Below are positions 47,581 through 59,600 of a stretch of DNA of 64,000 bases, piece after piece. Made by a program: the position numbers and the translations under genes. The notes under the pieces were generated by a model. That model saw only the letters and a list, made by a program, of their open reading frames with translations. It searched no databases and was not told the DNA's origin. Origin of the DNA: Siderastrea radians. Its lineage: Eukaryota; Cnidaria; Anthozoa; Scleractinia; Rhizangiidae. How positions within the stretch are numbered: position 1 is the first letter of the stretch; each line of letters starts with the position of its first letter. The stretch covers positions 1,612,501 through 1,676,500 of the forward strand of contig OZ024894.1 of the NCBI GenBank assembly GCA_964017195.1, given 5' to 3'.

Positions 47581-47608
47581 GACGTTTCGAGCGTTAACCC
47601 TTCGTCAG
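47581..47608 (-). ncRNA. Hammerhead-ribozyme-like motif 2
   Basis: The core is CTGACGA, GGGTTAACGCTC, GAAACGTC on the minus strand, 51 bp from motif 1. Stem II is weaker (wobble pairs) and I find no stem I, so this copy is probably decayed. Confidence 0.3.
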
Positions 47609-47658
47609 GGCGAATGCTTGAAATGATAGTTGAGTTAATCGTTTGTCTCACGATTTAG

Positions 47659-47703
47659 ATCGCGACGTTTCGACCGCTATACTGCTGGTCTTCATCAGGC
47701 GAT
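47659..47703 (-). ncRNA. Hammerhead-ribozyme-like motif 3, best copy
   Basis: On the minus strand ATCGC precedes CTGATGA, the exact hammerhead core. A GACC/GGTC stem II, GAAACGTC, and GCGAT, which pairs perfectly with ATCGC as a 5-bp stem I, follow. All conserved core bases that I know of are present. Stem III is the self-complementary ACGU, consistent with a dimeric ribozyme of the kind reported from Penelope-like retroelements. No reverse transcriptase is visible nearby. Confidence 0.5.
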
Positions 47704-47763
47704 AGCGTCGACTGGCTGTGTATCCGTATTCTGGTTTTGTAGTTGACGAGTTTTCCGGATAGA

Positions 47764-47822
47764 TAATTCTCCGAAATCAGAGTGCCAAGCTAAATGCCCG
47801 GCACTCTGGTTTCGGGGAATTA
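47764..47822. repeat. 23-bp hairpin
   Basis: TAATTCTCCGAAATCAGAGT and GGCACTCTGGTTTCGG belong to arms 47764-47786 and 47800-47822, which pair over 23 bp with two mismatches around a 13-nt loop. It lies close to hammerhead-like motif 3 and may belong to the same element. Confidence 0.7.
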
Positions 47823-48689
47823 TGTAGGTTTCAGATAGAGTTAACCTTGGTATGGCAGTTGTAAGTGATTCTAAACTATCGTGGTTTTTCGGCTCATTTC
47901 TGGCAGGAGATGTGCAATGTTTGTTTTAGGTGTATAGAAGGGGTACCATTTCAATAAAGATATAAGGGTTTGAAGCATGGGGCGGAGCGTCCCTGTACGA
48001 AACTTTAATTAATGAGTCCCCCCCCCGGGACCTGTCCCCTCGTGGATTCCGAATTGGATTCAGAAATGTTGGTTTTAGAGAAGGGAAGCAATTCGGAGAA
48101 GGCGGCGACTCAACCCAAAATATCGCGTCATGCACGCTTGAAGGTTGATCTGGAAAGGCAAATGATAAACAAAAGATCATAATCTATCTTCAAAATAGAC
48201 GCTTCACTTGAACGCTCCAGAACTAGAACGAGCTTGCAAATAAGTGTGAACGAAAAAGAGCGAACAGCGATAAACCAACTGAGGCAAAGCTGAGGCAACA
48301 AAATCCAAAGAAACCTTGCGCAATGTGGCACTAAAATGGATCTGAAATATGCAAAACTGTTTTGTCGTGCTGTAGGTTTTTTCTCAGTTTAGTTTTGACT
48401 CTGAACGTCATACAATTGGTAGTAAAATAGTAAACATACTGAAAGAAAAATAAGAATAAGATAAAAAAATAAGATAAAAAAGAAAAAAAGAGCGGCGATA
48501 ATTGCTCGCGTCCTGTCTGTGTAGGAGGTGAGAGACTGAAACACCCGCTTATGCCGGGCTACTGCAAACGTGACTTGAATTGAAAACATTTGGTCACATT
48601 TTTTTGTCACATTTTTAATTTAACTAAGTCGAGAGTAAGATTCGCTTCAGTTCGTGATTGGTTTCGGAAGTAAGTTGTGATATTATTAA

Positions 48690-49380
48690 CTTTTGATTGC
48701 TCAGGAATAGAAGGTTTATTCCGCACTTGTCATTAACTGTTTATTTTATAGAAATTTCTGGATGACCTTGAAGGTAACGTGCCAGCTTTCATTTGATTTT
48801 AAGAGGGAAATTTATTCAGATCTCTGGAACAATCGATGAGCGATTTGAAAAAAAACTTTGTACACTCCCCTTTTAGGGCCGAATAAAGCGGAAATTGTGT
48901 AGTGTAGGAACAAAAGATTTAGTTTTATCTCCTTCTGGTCCATATATGCCCGTTTATGTACCCAAACCCAAATATACTGGCAGGCGGCAGCTGTTGATAT
49001 AACTAACTTTCAAACTTTTGATTGGTCAGGAATAGAAATAATTCAGCACTTGTTATCCACTGGTTATTTTAGCGAAACATCTAGCTGGATGACCTTGAAG
49101 GGAACATGCCAGCGTTTGTTCGATTATAACACGGGAAAGGAAACCTGCCCTTTTCAATTTGTTTAATTTTCTGGAATAATCGACAAGCGATTTAATTAAA
49201 ACATGCCACTTAGATCCAACAATGTGTTACCTTCATTTGCTTTTAAGATCCACGTAGGGAATGAAACGGAAATTATGTCGGATAGGAACAAAGGATGTAA
49301 ACTTATCTCTTCTTAATAATCTATAAATGGGTATAAACGAAATGCTTATACCCATACCTAAATAAAAACACCCACACTGG
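48690..49380. repeat. Two-copy tandem duplication of about 345 bp
   Basis: Two diverged direct copies (about 48690-49005 and 49030-49380) share CTTTTGATTG followed by TCAGGAATAGAA, TGGATGACCTTGAAGG, and GGAAATT followed by AGGAACAAA. Both are non-coding and about 75% alike by eye. Confidence 0.65.
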
Positions 49381-49649
49381 CTGCAGTTGGAATTATATCA
49401 CGTATTTTTTTTCCGAAAGAACGCTTTAAAAAGCCTCCTTTGAGGAGGGTTAAAGAACAATAACGACTTAAAACTAAGTCAGGGAGACACACAAACTTGT
49501 TATATATATTTTTAAATAGCTGAATGGTCTCTCCTCTCAAACCATGGGGAAGCAAATTTTCATTTTAGAAGAGGGGGTGTTTATTTGGGTAAATTGGATG
49601 CGACGCACGTTTTGATTGGCTGTTGCCTATAATACAACTTGACATAAAG

Positions 49650-50020
49650 CCCGGGGGGTGGGACTCCGATATGAAACTGACGGGGATGCTCGTCGTCTCG
49701 CTTATGGGTGTAAATTGCAGATTTTGGTCTCGCTTAGGGGTTTCAGGAAGGAAAGCCAAAATTTTTACCCATACAGGTATCGCTTAGGGTTGTGCGTAAA
49801 GAAATATCTATATGAAAAAACCAAACGCCGTCAATCTTTAGCGTCAATCTTTAGCGCAATTAAAATCACTGTAGCTCTTATTTGGTTGTCTGTTTTAGCA
49901 TGGTCTCCTTTAGGGGTCAAATTATGCTTGAGCCACGCCCAGATTGGTCTCCTTTAGGGGTTTAATTCTAATTTTCCGACGAGCATCCCTGTCAGTTTCA
50001 TATGGGAGTCCCCCCCCGGG
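49650..50020. mobile_element. 371-bp TIR element
   Basis: The inverted ends run from CCCGGGGGG through ATATGAAACTGACGGGGATG (left) and CATCCCTGTCAGTTTCATAT (right), about 45 bp in all. The interior holds repeats of TTGGTCTC followed by CTTTAGGGGT. A related fragment with GAGTCCCCCCCCGGGAC lies near 48015. No transposase. Confidence 0.8.
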
Positions 50021-50328
50021 ACATGAAGACGCAGTGGGAAATTACCGATGTTTCAAACCAAACTCTGTCACAACCTTTATATTGTACATTATTATATAAA
50101 CTGGAGTGTTTTATAGAGATTTCCACCACTGAGAAAAATCGTATTTGGTACACGTAAAATTACGATAATTTTACATGTGAAAATACGGCCAATCAGCTTT
50201 CGCGACGTCACGCGCCTTCTTTCGCGCCACTTTTGACAACGGCTTGCCATGATTTCGTAGTTCTCGATCGTTCTCGATCGCTGTTCGCTTGGCTTGTTCA
50301 AAAAAGAAATAACTACTAACAGGTTACG

Positions 50329-50740
50329 ATGGCCTCGAGCAGTACACCAGAAAAAACAACCAAAAATTCGGCAAGTGAAAGATTCGTGTCTCTCACTGAC
50401 GAAGATGTTGAAAGATTTGTCGAAGCTGAAGCCAACAAAAAACACTCAAAGAAATGCACAGAGACGTAGAATTGATGAAGTCGTTTTTTCCAAATGAAAA
50501 CGAAACAAGACAACTCCAAGACATACCGCCGCCAGAATTAGACGCTTACCTCAGCAGATTTCTATTGTTTGTGAGAAAAGTCTGGTAATGAATATGAGCC
50601 AACAACACTCAGAGGAATTTATCGCTTCTGTGGAGCGTTATCTTAGAAACCTACGCTACAGCGAGTCTGTTATCGAAGGACAACGTTTGGCAGTTGAATT
50701 GTTCGAGAGGCACTTGTTTAAACGAATTTCTCAATTTTGA
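50329..50740 (+). pseudogene. Crypton-like tyrosine-recombinase gene, 5' relic
   Basis: The reading begins at an ATG with MASSSTPEKTTKN and SLTDEDVERFVEAEANKKHS, then a stop. It continues in a second frame (MKSFFPNENETRQLQDIPPP, then ELDAYLSRFLLFVRK) and a third (SVERYLRNLRYSESVIEG). This order matches the N-terminal region of DUF3504/Crypton-derived proteins (KIAA1958/ZMYM-like): an acidic helix, then ELxxYLxxF, then the start of the core. Two frameshifts and stops break it and the catalytic C-terminal part is missing. The GC-richer stretch just upstream (50180-50290) probably belongs to the same element. Confidence 0.6.
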
Positions 50741-51136
50741 CACGAGACTGCGGATCAGTTTGCGTGTAGGCTTCGATAACTAACGGCGAGTTGCGACTTT
50801 GCCGAATTTGAGGATGACCATATTCGGGTTAATCGATAAGTGCTATTCCAGTTATTTACGTCGCAAGTTTAATCTGGAGCAAGAAGGTACGGTGACTTTA
50901 GATTGTTTACTGATGAATACGGACAAATAAAGTAGTAAAGAGTAGTAATAATAGCATGAAAATAAAATAATAGTGAAAAGTTTTCTATTGTGTTAATGAA
51001 TGTATTTGAAATTGTTTGTTTGAGTGACTTGAACCGGAATCACTTTTATCTTTTGCCTCTACGCTTACTGCTGTTGCCTTTAAATAAAAATTGTTTCAGT
51101 AATAGACTATTGTGGGCTTTTGTGTTTATATAATAA

Positions 51137-51295
51137 ACACAATAATACATGGTTGCTTGGAGATATGGAATTTCTCTTCTCGTGTTCAATTCGATATCTC
51201 ACTCGTTCGCTACGCTCACTCGTGAGATATCGCGTTGAACACTCGAAGAGAAACTCCATATCTCCGCGCCCCCATGTATTATTGTCTATATCTTC
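51137..51295. mobile_element. 159-bp hairpin MITE
   Basis: ACAATAATACATGG at the left and CCATGTATTATTGT at the right are inverted, and the arms continue through GGAGATATGG and GATATCTCAC to the centre. The frames on both strands here (51107-51335) are hairpin shadows. Confidence 0.85.
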
Positions 51296-51299
51296 GCAT

Positions 51300-53676
51300 T
51301 GCCGGGACTCAGGACAAAGACAAATTCTCACCTAAGCTAGAATTTATTTTTCGAGAAAACCAGTCGAGCAAGCTTGAATTCAAACAGAAGGAAAGTTTTG
51401 GCATTTTGTAAAGAGATTTTTAAAAGAACGAAATGCCAGAAATGTAGTAATAGAGGTCGTTTTATTACATTTTATAACGCCCATAAAAAGAGGAATTTAT
51501 GTTTAACCCCCACTTTCTTGTGCATGCAGTTTGAAACTGTTTATCCTCATTATAGATTCTTTGTTTTTGCTTTATATGATTAATCCACAGAATTAAATAG
51601 CAAAAAGTTCACGATGATCGACTTAAGCTGACACGTCTTCAGGAAACAAAGAAAATGTGAAATGGCCCTTTTTCATAACAATAGATCAGACGTAACTGTT
51701 TACAGACACATTAAAAAAGCCACATTAAACAAAAAAGACACATTAAACAAAAAAAGACACATTAAACAATTTTATTAAAATTCTATTCGTGTTGAAAGCT
51801 ACTACCGGTTCAGCCTTTGGCAATGCTTTTCTTCATTATGGAAATACTGTGAGCCTAATTTTGAGGTGTTTAAATACAGTTTCGATTCAATCCATCTGAA
51901 AATTGCTTCGAAAATAACTCAACGCTATAGGGTCTTAAACAAATAACACTGGGAAAAACATTAGGGTTTGGCACTTTGTTCACAGCTTGTCAACGACCGG
52001 AAAAAGAGAGTTTCGATTCAGTGTTTGTCGATATTAGATTGGGTCGGGGACACCTAGCGGTTACTTTCGGCGGGATATCTATTCGTAAGGCCTGAATCGA
52101 GTGAGATGTCCGAGAAACTTAAGTTTTCTTCAGCGTGATGTCGACCCATATTTGCTTACATGTGTTTTTTGGGGGGCACCCCTACTGGTTTTGCGTTTGT
52201 TGAGTAAAATTGGTCAAACTCGTGTGATACGTGCATTCTAACTAATCAGCGTTACTTATTTCAGACCAGTTGGCAAAATATAAAGTATTATAGACCAAAA
52301 TAGTCAAAAGCTGTACTCAATAACAGACCAAAACGGCTTCGAACCGCACTTTTGGGGGTGGCACATAACTATTTAAGTTTGTATAAACGAATAACCTCCC
52401 CCCTCCCTCCTGGGGGGTAGACACTGAAACAAACAAAACGTGACCTGCAGTAAAATTGGTCACTTCTTCAGGTGTTCTTCAGGACAAGTAGGATTGCAAG
52501 CAGTTTAAAGCACTAAGACTACGTAAGCCGATTAACAATGACCTTCGTGTCCAAAATTACATCCAGCTGAAGTTCTAAATGAGAAAACTATCGCATCCTT
52601 CGGCAAACGAGCAACCAAGCTGTTTAAGTTTTAGCTTAGAAAGGAAAGTGCTAACCTTGAAGACTTAAATTAAAATTAAGTGAAAACATCGGGCAAAACT
52701 GCAAATTTTTTCCTGGAGTCATACACGCTTCAGTGAAGATAACAATCTACTGCGTTGAAAGGGTCAACTCGATAAAAACCACTATGAATAAAGGTCAAAA
52801 ACAACTGTGACACGTTCAAGCACTTGTCCATATTTTATTGTTTCAGTGTGTTACAATCTGTGTAGATTAGACCACCGCGAAGCCGTAAATCTTCGGCTTC
52901 CTACAACAGCAAAACATTCAAAACCGCTAAATAAAAAAGGAAAGTTCCCTAGTGTGAGAATTGCGACCTGTATAGAGCAGAATATAAAACAGGAATTTTC
53001 GGAATTTCTAAACATCACGTACATAACGCGGGCATGCGTTTTCTTTCAACTGCGATGTGGTGATTGTGAATATGCAGTGTCAATAAATATTTTGATTTTG
53101 TCGAGGACTAAAGTGGTCTGTTTCAGACCATCGCACACACCACCCCTAAAATCGTTTCAGGCCATTCGGTAAGGCATAGATACACTATTTTACAACAAAC
53201 TACTTTGGTCAAAATCTATACCCTATTTCTTGGCGGCACATACCCATAAATTTGCAAACATCAAGTAACTCCTTCTTCCACTCAAAACTCAAAAGATCAG
53301 GCTAAAAAGCCTGAAGCATGATATTCAGATGTCCAGACAAGGAATAACAAAGCTATACCTGCGTATCTCAGGACACTGGAGCAATTTGTTTCAATGGTTT
53401 ATTAAATTGATATGCTTTGTTAGGCGCACGGGAATCGAAAGTCCTATTAAACGCGCTTTCGACAAAAGTTACAAACACTAAAAAGGCTACACTATGCAAT
53501 GAATAAATGTCTGAAGGGTAAATAATCCAATAGCATCCTTATTAACAAAACATGAGCTGACGACAAATATGCCTTCAGATCGACCAGTGGAAGTCGAGAA
53601 GACAATACAGAAATTTAAAAAAATGGAAGACAAATAAAATGCGGCAAATTGCTGAAATAACCATTTTATTTCCTAC
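51300..53676. other. Intergenic, nothing recognised
   Basis: I searched this stretch by eye for further exons of the CLHC1-like gene and found none that kept phase. A CATTAAACAAAAAA microrepeat lies at about 51717-51765. The frame at 52807-53172 shows no domain. Confidence 0.4.
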
Positions 53677-56600
53677 CTATCAAGACAGCGGCAAGCATCG
53701 GCAATAAGACCGCCAACCTCTTCAGAGAGAGACAACTGGACAAAACAAAAGAAGATAAACGGTTGTTCAAACCATTTGTAAACAAATGAAAGCACTTTTC
53801 TTATTCACTTTGCAGCGAATGCAAACGTTTATGACAGTTTTTCGTATCCAAGCAGACCCTACCAAACTTATGAATTTCCATATCTTTAACTGACATCAAT
53901 TTGGTATAACTTGTCATTCTTGTTTCTATGCATTTCATCGGTGCTATTAGAATTTTTTTGGAAAAAAGTTGACGTTTACATTTTATATCGTTTTAGTGTT
54001 TTTATTTTGGTTCTGATAACGGTTTTCTGAAGTTTAGAGAAATGGAGACATCAAAGATGGTTTCAAGATGGCGGCTTTTCAGATTTTATGACTTAACCAC
54101 CAAGGTCATGTGACTTTTAAGGACCGTAACAACCTCGTTCCCAGGACTTTTTCCCTTTTTTAAATTCCCGCCTCCGCAAATTTAAAAAAGGGAAAAGGCC
54201 CTGGGAACGAGGTTGGGACCGTAAAAGAAACACAATTGGATGAACTATACAGTCACCAATATTCAGTGTCCTAGCTATAATATCTGGACGTTATAGGGAG
54301 AGGGCCGAATCCTCCGCCCCTTCACCACCCCCCATTTTAAAAGCAAAAAAAACAAAAAACAAAAAAAAAAAACAAAAACACCCGGCGATGTTATTGTAAT
54401 TTGCTTGTCAAGAGTAACTACGAAAACAAATCCCGTTAAGGACTCCCATTTCATCTTTAAAGTTCCATGCTCGAGACAAGCTAGATAAAGTTAACTTTGT
54501 AGGCTACTGTTTATTCTTTTTACTTGCTGCAGTTTCTGGTTAAAAGACAATTTTGGATGCTATCTTCAAGTAAAGTTCTAGTAAAACAGAATTCCCCCAC
54601 TAGATCCCCGCATTTCGCTAGTTGCATAATACATTTTACCTGGTCTTGGGCTATCCAGTGGGTGAGAAGATCTACTCTTCCTGCCAAAAACAAAAGTACC
54701 GTAAGACTTTTGCAACGGAAGCTACCAGGGTATTACTGCATGACTTAGTTAGAGTTTAGGGTACAAAGTGTTTTGGGGCAACAAAGCCGAACATTTCTAC
54801 AACTACTAACAAATGAAAGAATTACTGGTCGTTTAGAGAAGAGTCCGTTACTAAGATGCTCCGATGAGAATATTTCGGTGATGACGAAAATTTGGTTTTG
54901 TTAACTGAGTTGATAAGGTAAATCAGAGCGACTCTGAAGAAAGGCTAACGCTCGAAACGTCAACTTTTCAATTCCTTTACGGTAGCCAATTTACCTTATC
55001 AACTTAGTTAATAAATCCATATTTTTTGGGTTTTATACTTTACCACTGACACAGCACTATTGTTTCAACAGCGTTTTTCGATTGTTTTAGTATGGATGAA
55101 AGGCATGAAGTTCCCAGCAAAACGTATCCGCTTTCAAAAACAAAACGCATTAGTAAGTGTGTACGGGGAGTTAGATATGTTAACACACCTTTTTCCATAA
55201 CGCACTTGACACACTCTATTGTCTCCCACTCTGACGGTTTATCGCATCCCATAGCAACGGTCGGCAGTAGAGCTTCCCAATACGCGACAGAGACAGAGCT
55301 AAAAGTTAAGGAGAGAGTAATCATTATGAAACTAACAACCTGTAAGCACCGAAGAAACCGTAAGCGGAGAAGAGTGGCACTTTTTGACTGCCTCTAATCC
55401 AGTGGAAGAGGAGACATGTTGCTATCCCAATGTATCCAAGGACCCTTTTGTCGGGTCCTTGGATACATTTTTCCCCGTAAGCCAGTAATTGAGTGGAAAA
55501 GCAGCGACTAAAGTGTCCTGCGAGGGACACTGGTCAAGTGTCTCCAAGGAGGCAATGGTATGACGAAAGCAAAATGATTTGGGCACTAAAATAGCAAGAG
55601 GGCAATGGAAACAGGCAGCCTCGTATTCAGCTTTATGACTTACCTGCCGCTATGAGTGGCATCATACTGTTTAAACTTCTTGAGTGTTTCCATTGTTCTT
55701 AAAACTCCCTTAGGATAAGAAAATAATAAAAATGATTAAGAAGAAATCTTGCGAACTGACGGCACGGCAAACACGAAATACGCCCCAAATTATTTAGAAA
55801 TAGATATACATATACTGCATGCGGAGGAAAGTGCCTTGCAAAGGAAACAAATTGAAAACAGGGATCAAGCGGGAGAAGACTCGAGCAACCTTTCCAAAGC
55901 GCCTATAAACCTTAGAAAAATATAAGATCAGGATTTTAGTGAACGTTTGTTTTACCTTTGGAGAATGTGCAGCAACCAAGGCAGCTTCTTCCACTTTTCC
56001 AGCCTCAAACAACTAAAATGACAAAACAGGGCAAGACAACGAATTCGCTTTGTGTTGTTTGTTTGTTTGTTTGTTTGTTTGTTTAGAAGCTTTAATTTCT
56101 TTTTTTTCTATGAAAACACCGCCACTGAGAGAGCATTTAAGGAAAATTAAATGTCCTTCGTCTCATGTGTAAGTTGCTAGATTAAATAAAAATAAATAAA
56201 TAAATAAATAAATTGACTTTGTTTAACGAGTGTGACAGTAAACTGTCTTCCGACTGACAAACCAGTGGCCACCGGATACCTGTCACACGTCCTGCGCCAA
56301 GTGTGTTGATAGAGAGAAAGATGTTAATGCTGTTAAGTGCTCAGTTCGCAACATCACCAACGACCCAAAAAGGCTCCAACATTTTTACGTCTAACAAAAT
56401 TGTCAGGCAAAACATCCAACATGTGATATTCAACGTTCCACTCTGTGAAGCAACATTCCGTTGGACCAACAGAATGTTGGCTAACACTTTTGGAACTTTT
56501 AGCCTGGGCTTCAAAGTTCTCTGCACTCACTAGCTCGTTCCGTCCTTCTAAAACAATTTTCTGTCAATTTTGTTATTAATTCTTTCTACCAACCTCGAAG

Positions 56601-59600
56601 AAGTCCTCGATGTACTCAAGCCTGTCTTTGGTTGGGTCCTTGCATGATGGTCGTTAAAGGAAAAGTGTTATTAGCGGAGCTCCTTTGCGGCCGCAAAGCG
56701 GAGTTGAATTGAATTGAGCCCCATGGGTAAGGAAATTTGGTAACCTATCGATCCGAGAAATTTTGGTTCTGACGTCGGCAGGGTTCGACTCTCAGAGGGG
56801 AAGATAAATTTTAATTTTTCTTTTTTTAACGACTTCGATGAGAGTATTTTCAGATATTCATCAGTACCAACGGGAAAAAAATGTGGAACTCCGCTTTTAG
56901 GCTTGGCTTAATCTATACATTAAAATAATAATCATCGTTACAATCTACGATACAGTCCTTTAGACTAGAGCCCTTTAGGACGGTGTTCTCAACATGAGAA
57001 TTTATCATTGCCTGGTTTATCTCTTTGGACGATTTTTAGATGAAGCCAGGAATCAGAAAATGAAGAAATTAGCGGAAGTTATAAGTTTCAAGAGATTACA
57101 ACAGTAAGTTTCTTTCCTACTTTTTATAAAGTGATAAGTTCTACTTGATTTGAAAAGGCTGATCATGAATAGACTGCGAGTAGTCTCCAATTTTGGTGAT
57201 GGTGATTGTGGCGCGTGTGTGTATTTCGCCCACCCCACAATCGCCATCGCCAAAATTAGAGACTATTCGCAGTCTGGATCATGAACAAAATCCGATGAAG
57301 GTTGAAATGACTGGTGCCAGTAACAGTAAGGAAGAACCACTTTAAATCCTAGTAAAAGAAAAGATTAACCTACGTCATCTTCTCCTATGATACGAAACGT
57401 TGATTGGCTAGCTAAGGCAGGACCTTGCTCTACTATTGTCTCTTGACACATCTCATCTGCGGAGAAAAAAGTTCGGTGCTGTAACTTATTTATCACAGGA
57501 GAAAATACCGGATATTATGTACCGCATGCTTTATACTGTATTATATATTACAAGCTTTAAAAGCAAATCGAGTGCTCTTTTGTTGTGAGAACGTCCAACA
57601 TCGAGCGGCACAGTAACGTTCAAAGGGTTCTTTTTGACAAATGACTCCTGAATTGGAGTTAAGATAATTTCTTCATGACAGTGGATTGGTGTTCAGAACT
57701 TCAACTCTCGATTTCGAGCGAGATTTAGGACTTAACTGAAAACAACCCAGAAAGAGAGATTATTTTGAAGCCAACACTTTAACGTCCTTTTCAGAGTTAA
57801 GTAATATTTAAAAAAAATTGTGTAACTTTCCATTTTGTTCTGTATTGGGGTAGCGCATAGTTTAAAAAGAAATTCGACAAGATAATCGATAAATCTGAAG
57901 TGTTTTTGGCATAATCGTTAAAGGGTTCAGCTACCTGCCTTATCCATAGTTTCTTTTGTCTCCTGAGCTAAAGCAATGTTATCGAAAGTCCCTTTGTAAG
58001 GAGGAGGTCTGGTTTTCTTTCCCTTTGCCTAAAACGTGACAAGAGATTTCCCTAATAAATAAATAATCACACTTTATTCCATGGTTTTACAGCTAATGCG
58101 AGCATAATTTACAAGCAACATTGTTTGTTTTCCAGCCCGCTATCACAGCGGATTTGGACCCTCCCCCCACCTCAATCCAAGTCTGTTAGCGGGATGTAGA
58201 CTCTTTCGCGCGGATTTGGACCCCCTTCAGTAAGGCAATAATTTCCTTTCGCAACGGGAAGTTTTTAGAATAAGGCCATCCGTCTTGCGGTACGTTTATG
58301 GAACGAGGAATATACCTTTTACTTTTGCTTTCAAGGGCGGCATCTTTAAATTAATTAGTTTCTGCGTGTGGCGGGGTAATATGGTGATAAGCCGTTTACT
58401 GTATTTTTGAAAGCCAAAAGAAATGGTTTGGTGGCAAGTCTGATAAGCAAAAAAGATCATGTCGCTGGTTCATATGCAAATAGCCAGATTCACCCTTCTA
58501 GTGAATAGGTAGTAAAAGTTTTTACGGGGGAAGGCGGTGGGGGGGGGGGGGGGGGGTCCAAATCCTTTTAAGGATTTCAACTGGGGGATCCATTTGCGCT
58601 GGCGGATTTGGACCCAAATCTTGGGGTCCAAATCCGCTGGGACACCGGCAGACGCGAGGAAAATGGAAATGAATTAATTATAATAATAACTATGTATAAC
58701 GAATAGCACCACGCTAACACATAGGTTAATTAGGGTGTCTTTCTATAAGAAATAAAATGATGTCCGCAAAATTTGGGTGGGTTCACATAAACTTCCGTGG
58801 TTGCATTATGTATTTATCTTGGGTGACGTATACACAATGCGCCTGAGACGCATAATTTGTCTGAGATACACTTCTGACACAGAGGCATTATGCGTCAAGA
58901 TAAATACGGAAAAGTAAGCATCAGACGCATTATTCGTCTAAGACGAATCATACATCTGTTCTATGCAACTGAGCGACGCCTAATACGTAGAGGATCTTAC
59001 ACGGCGGCGCGAAGATATGAATTTTATATTCGAGCGGTAAAAACAATATTTTACGAAAGAGCGCAGCGAGTGAGTAAAATATTGTTTTTACCACGAGAAA
59101 TAAAATTCATATCTTCAAGCCACTGTGTAATTTTCTTTTTACTATATGGACAAGAGCATTCTTGCACAAACAGCAGTGTAAAAGCGGGAAATGACTCACT
59201 AGTGAGGATATGGAAAAGACGCCACTCGAGCCCCGGATGTAGTTTCGTATGAATTTTACTAGACGAGTGGTCTATTTTTCCACTAAAACACACTTGCCTC
59301 TATAATAAATCAAAATAAACGCGAGACGCATAAAACAAACGAACTTAACAGCAACTTTTTAAATCCTCGCGACAAACTTTTATTCCACTCATCTCATGGC
59401 CAACAGTTTGGCCATCCTGGTTAGATATTAAATTCAAAGCAGAGAAAAGGCTCACCATCTTGTGATGTTATTTTTCTTTCAAAGTTTTTCCTCCTAATTT
59501 TATGTGCGCCTGGGATTTTGTGCTCAGATACTTTTATTCGTCTAATCTCAGTTTTATGCGCCTCCGCATTTATTTTCAGAAGACGCATAACGCATCTTGG

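Noticed and set aside
55092..55397. 101-residue plus frame
   Set aside because: Antisense to a CLHC1-like exon that joins its neighbours in phase.
58538..58556. Long G run as a regulatory G-quadruplex
   Set aside because: A single homopolymer inside a MITE; more likely simple slippage or assembly noise.
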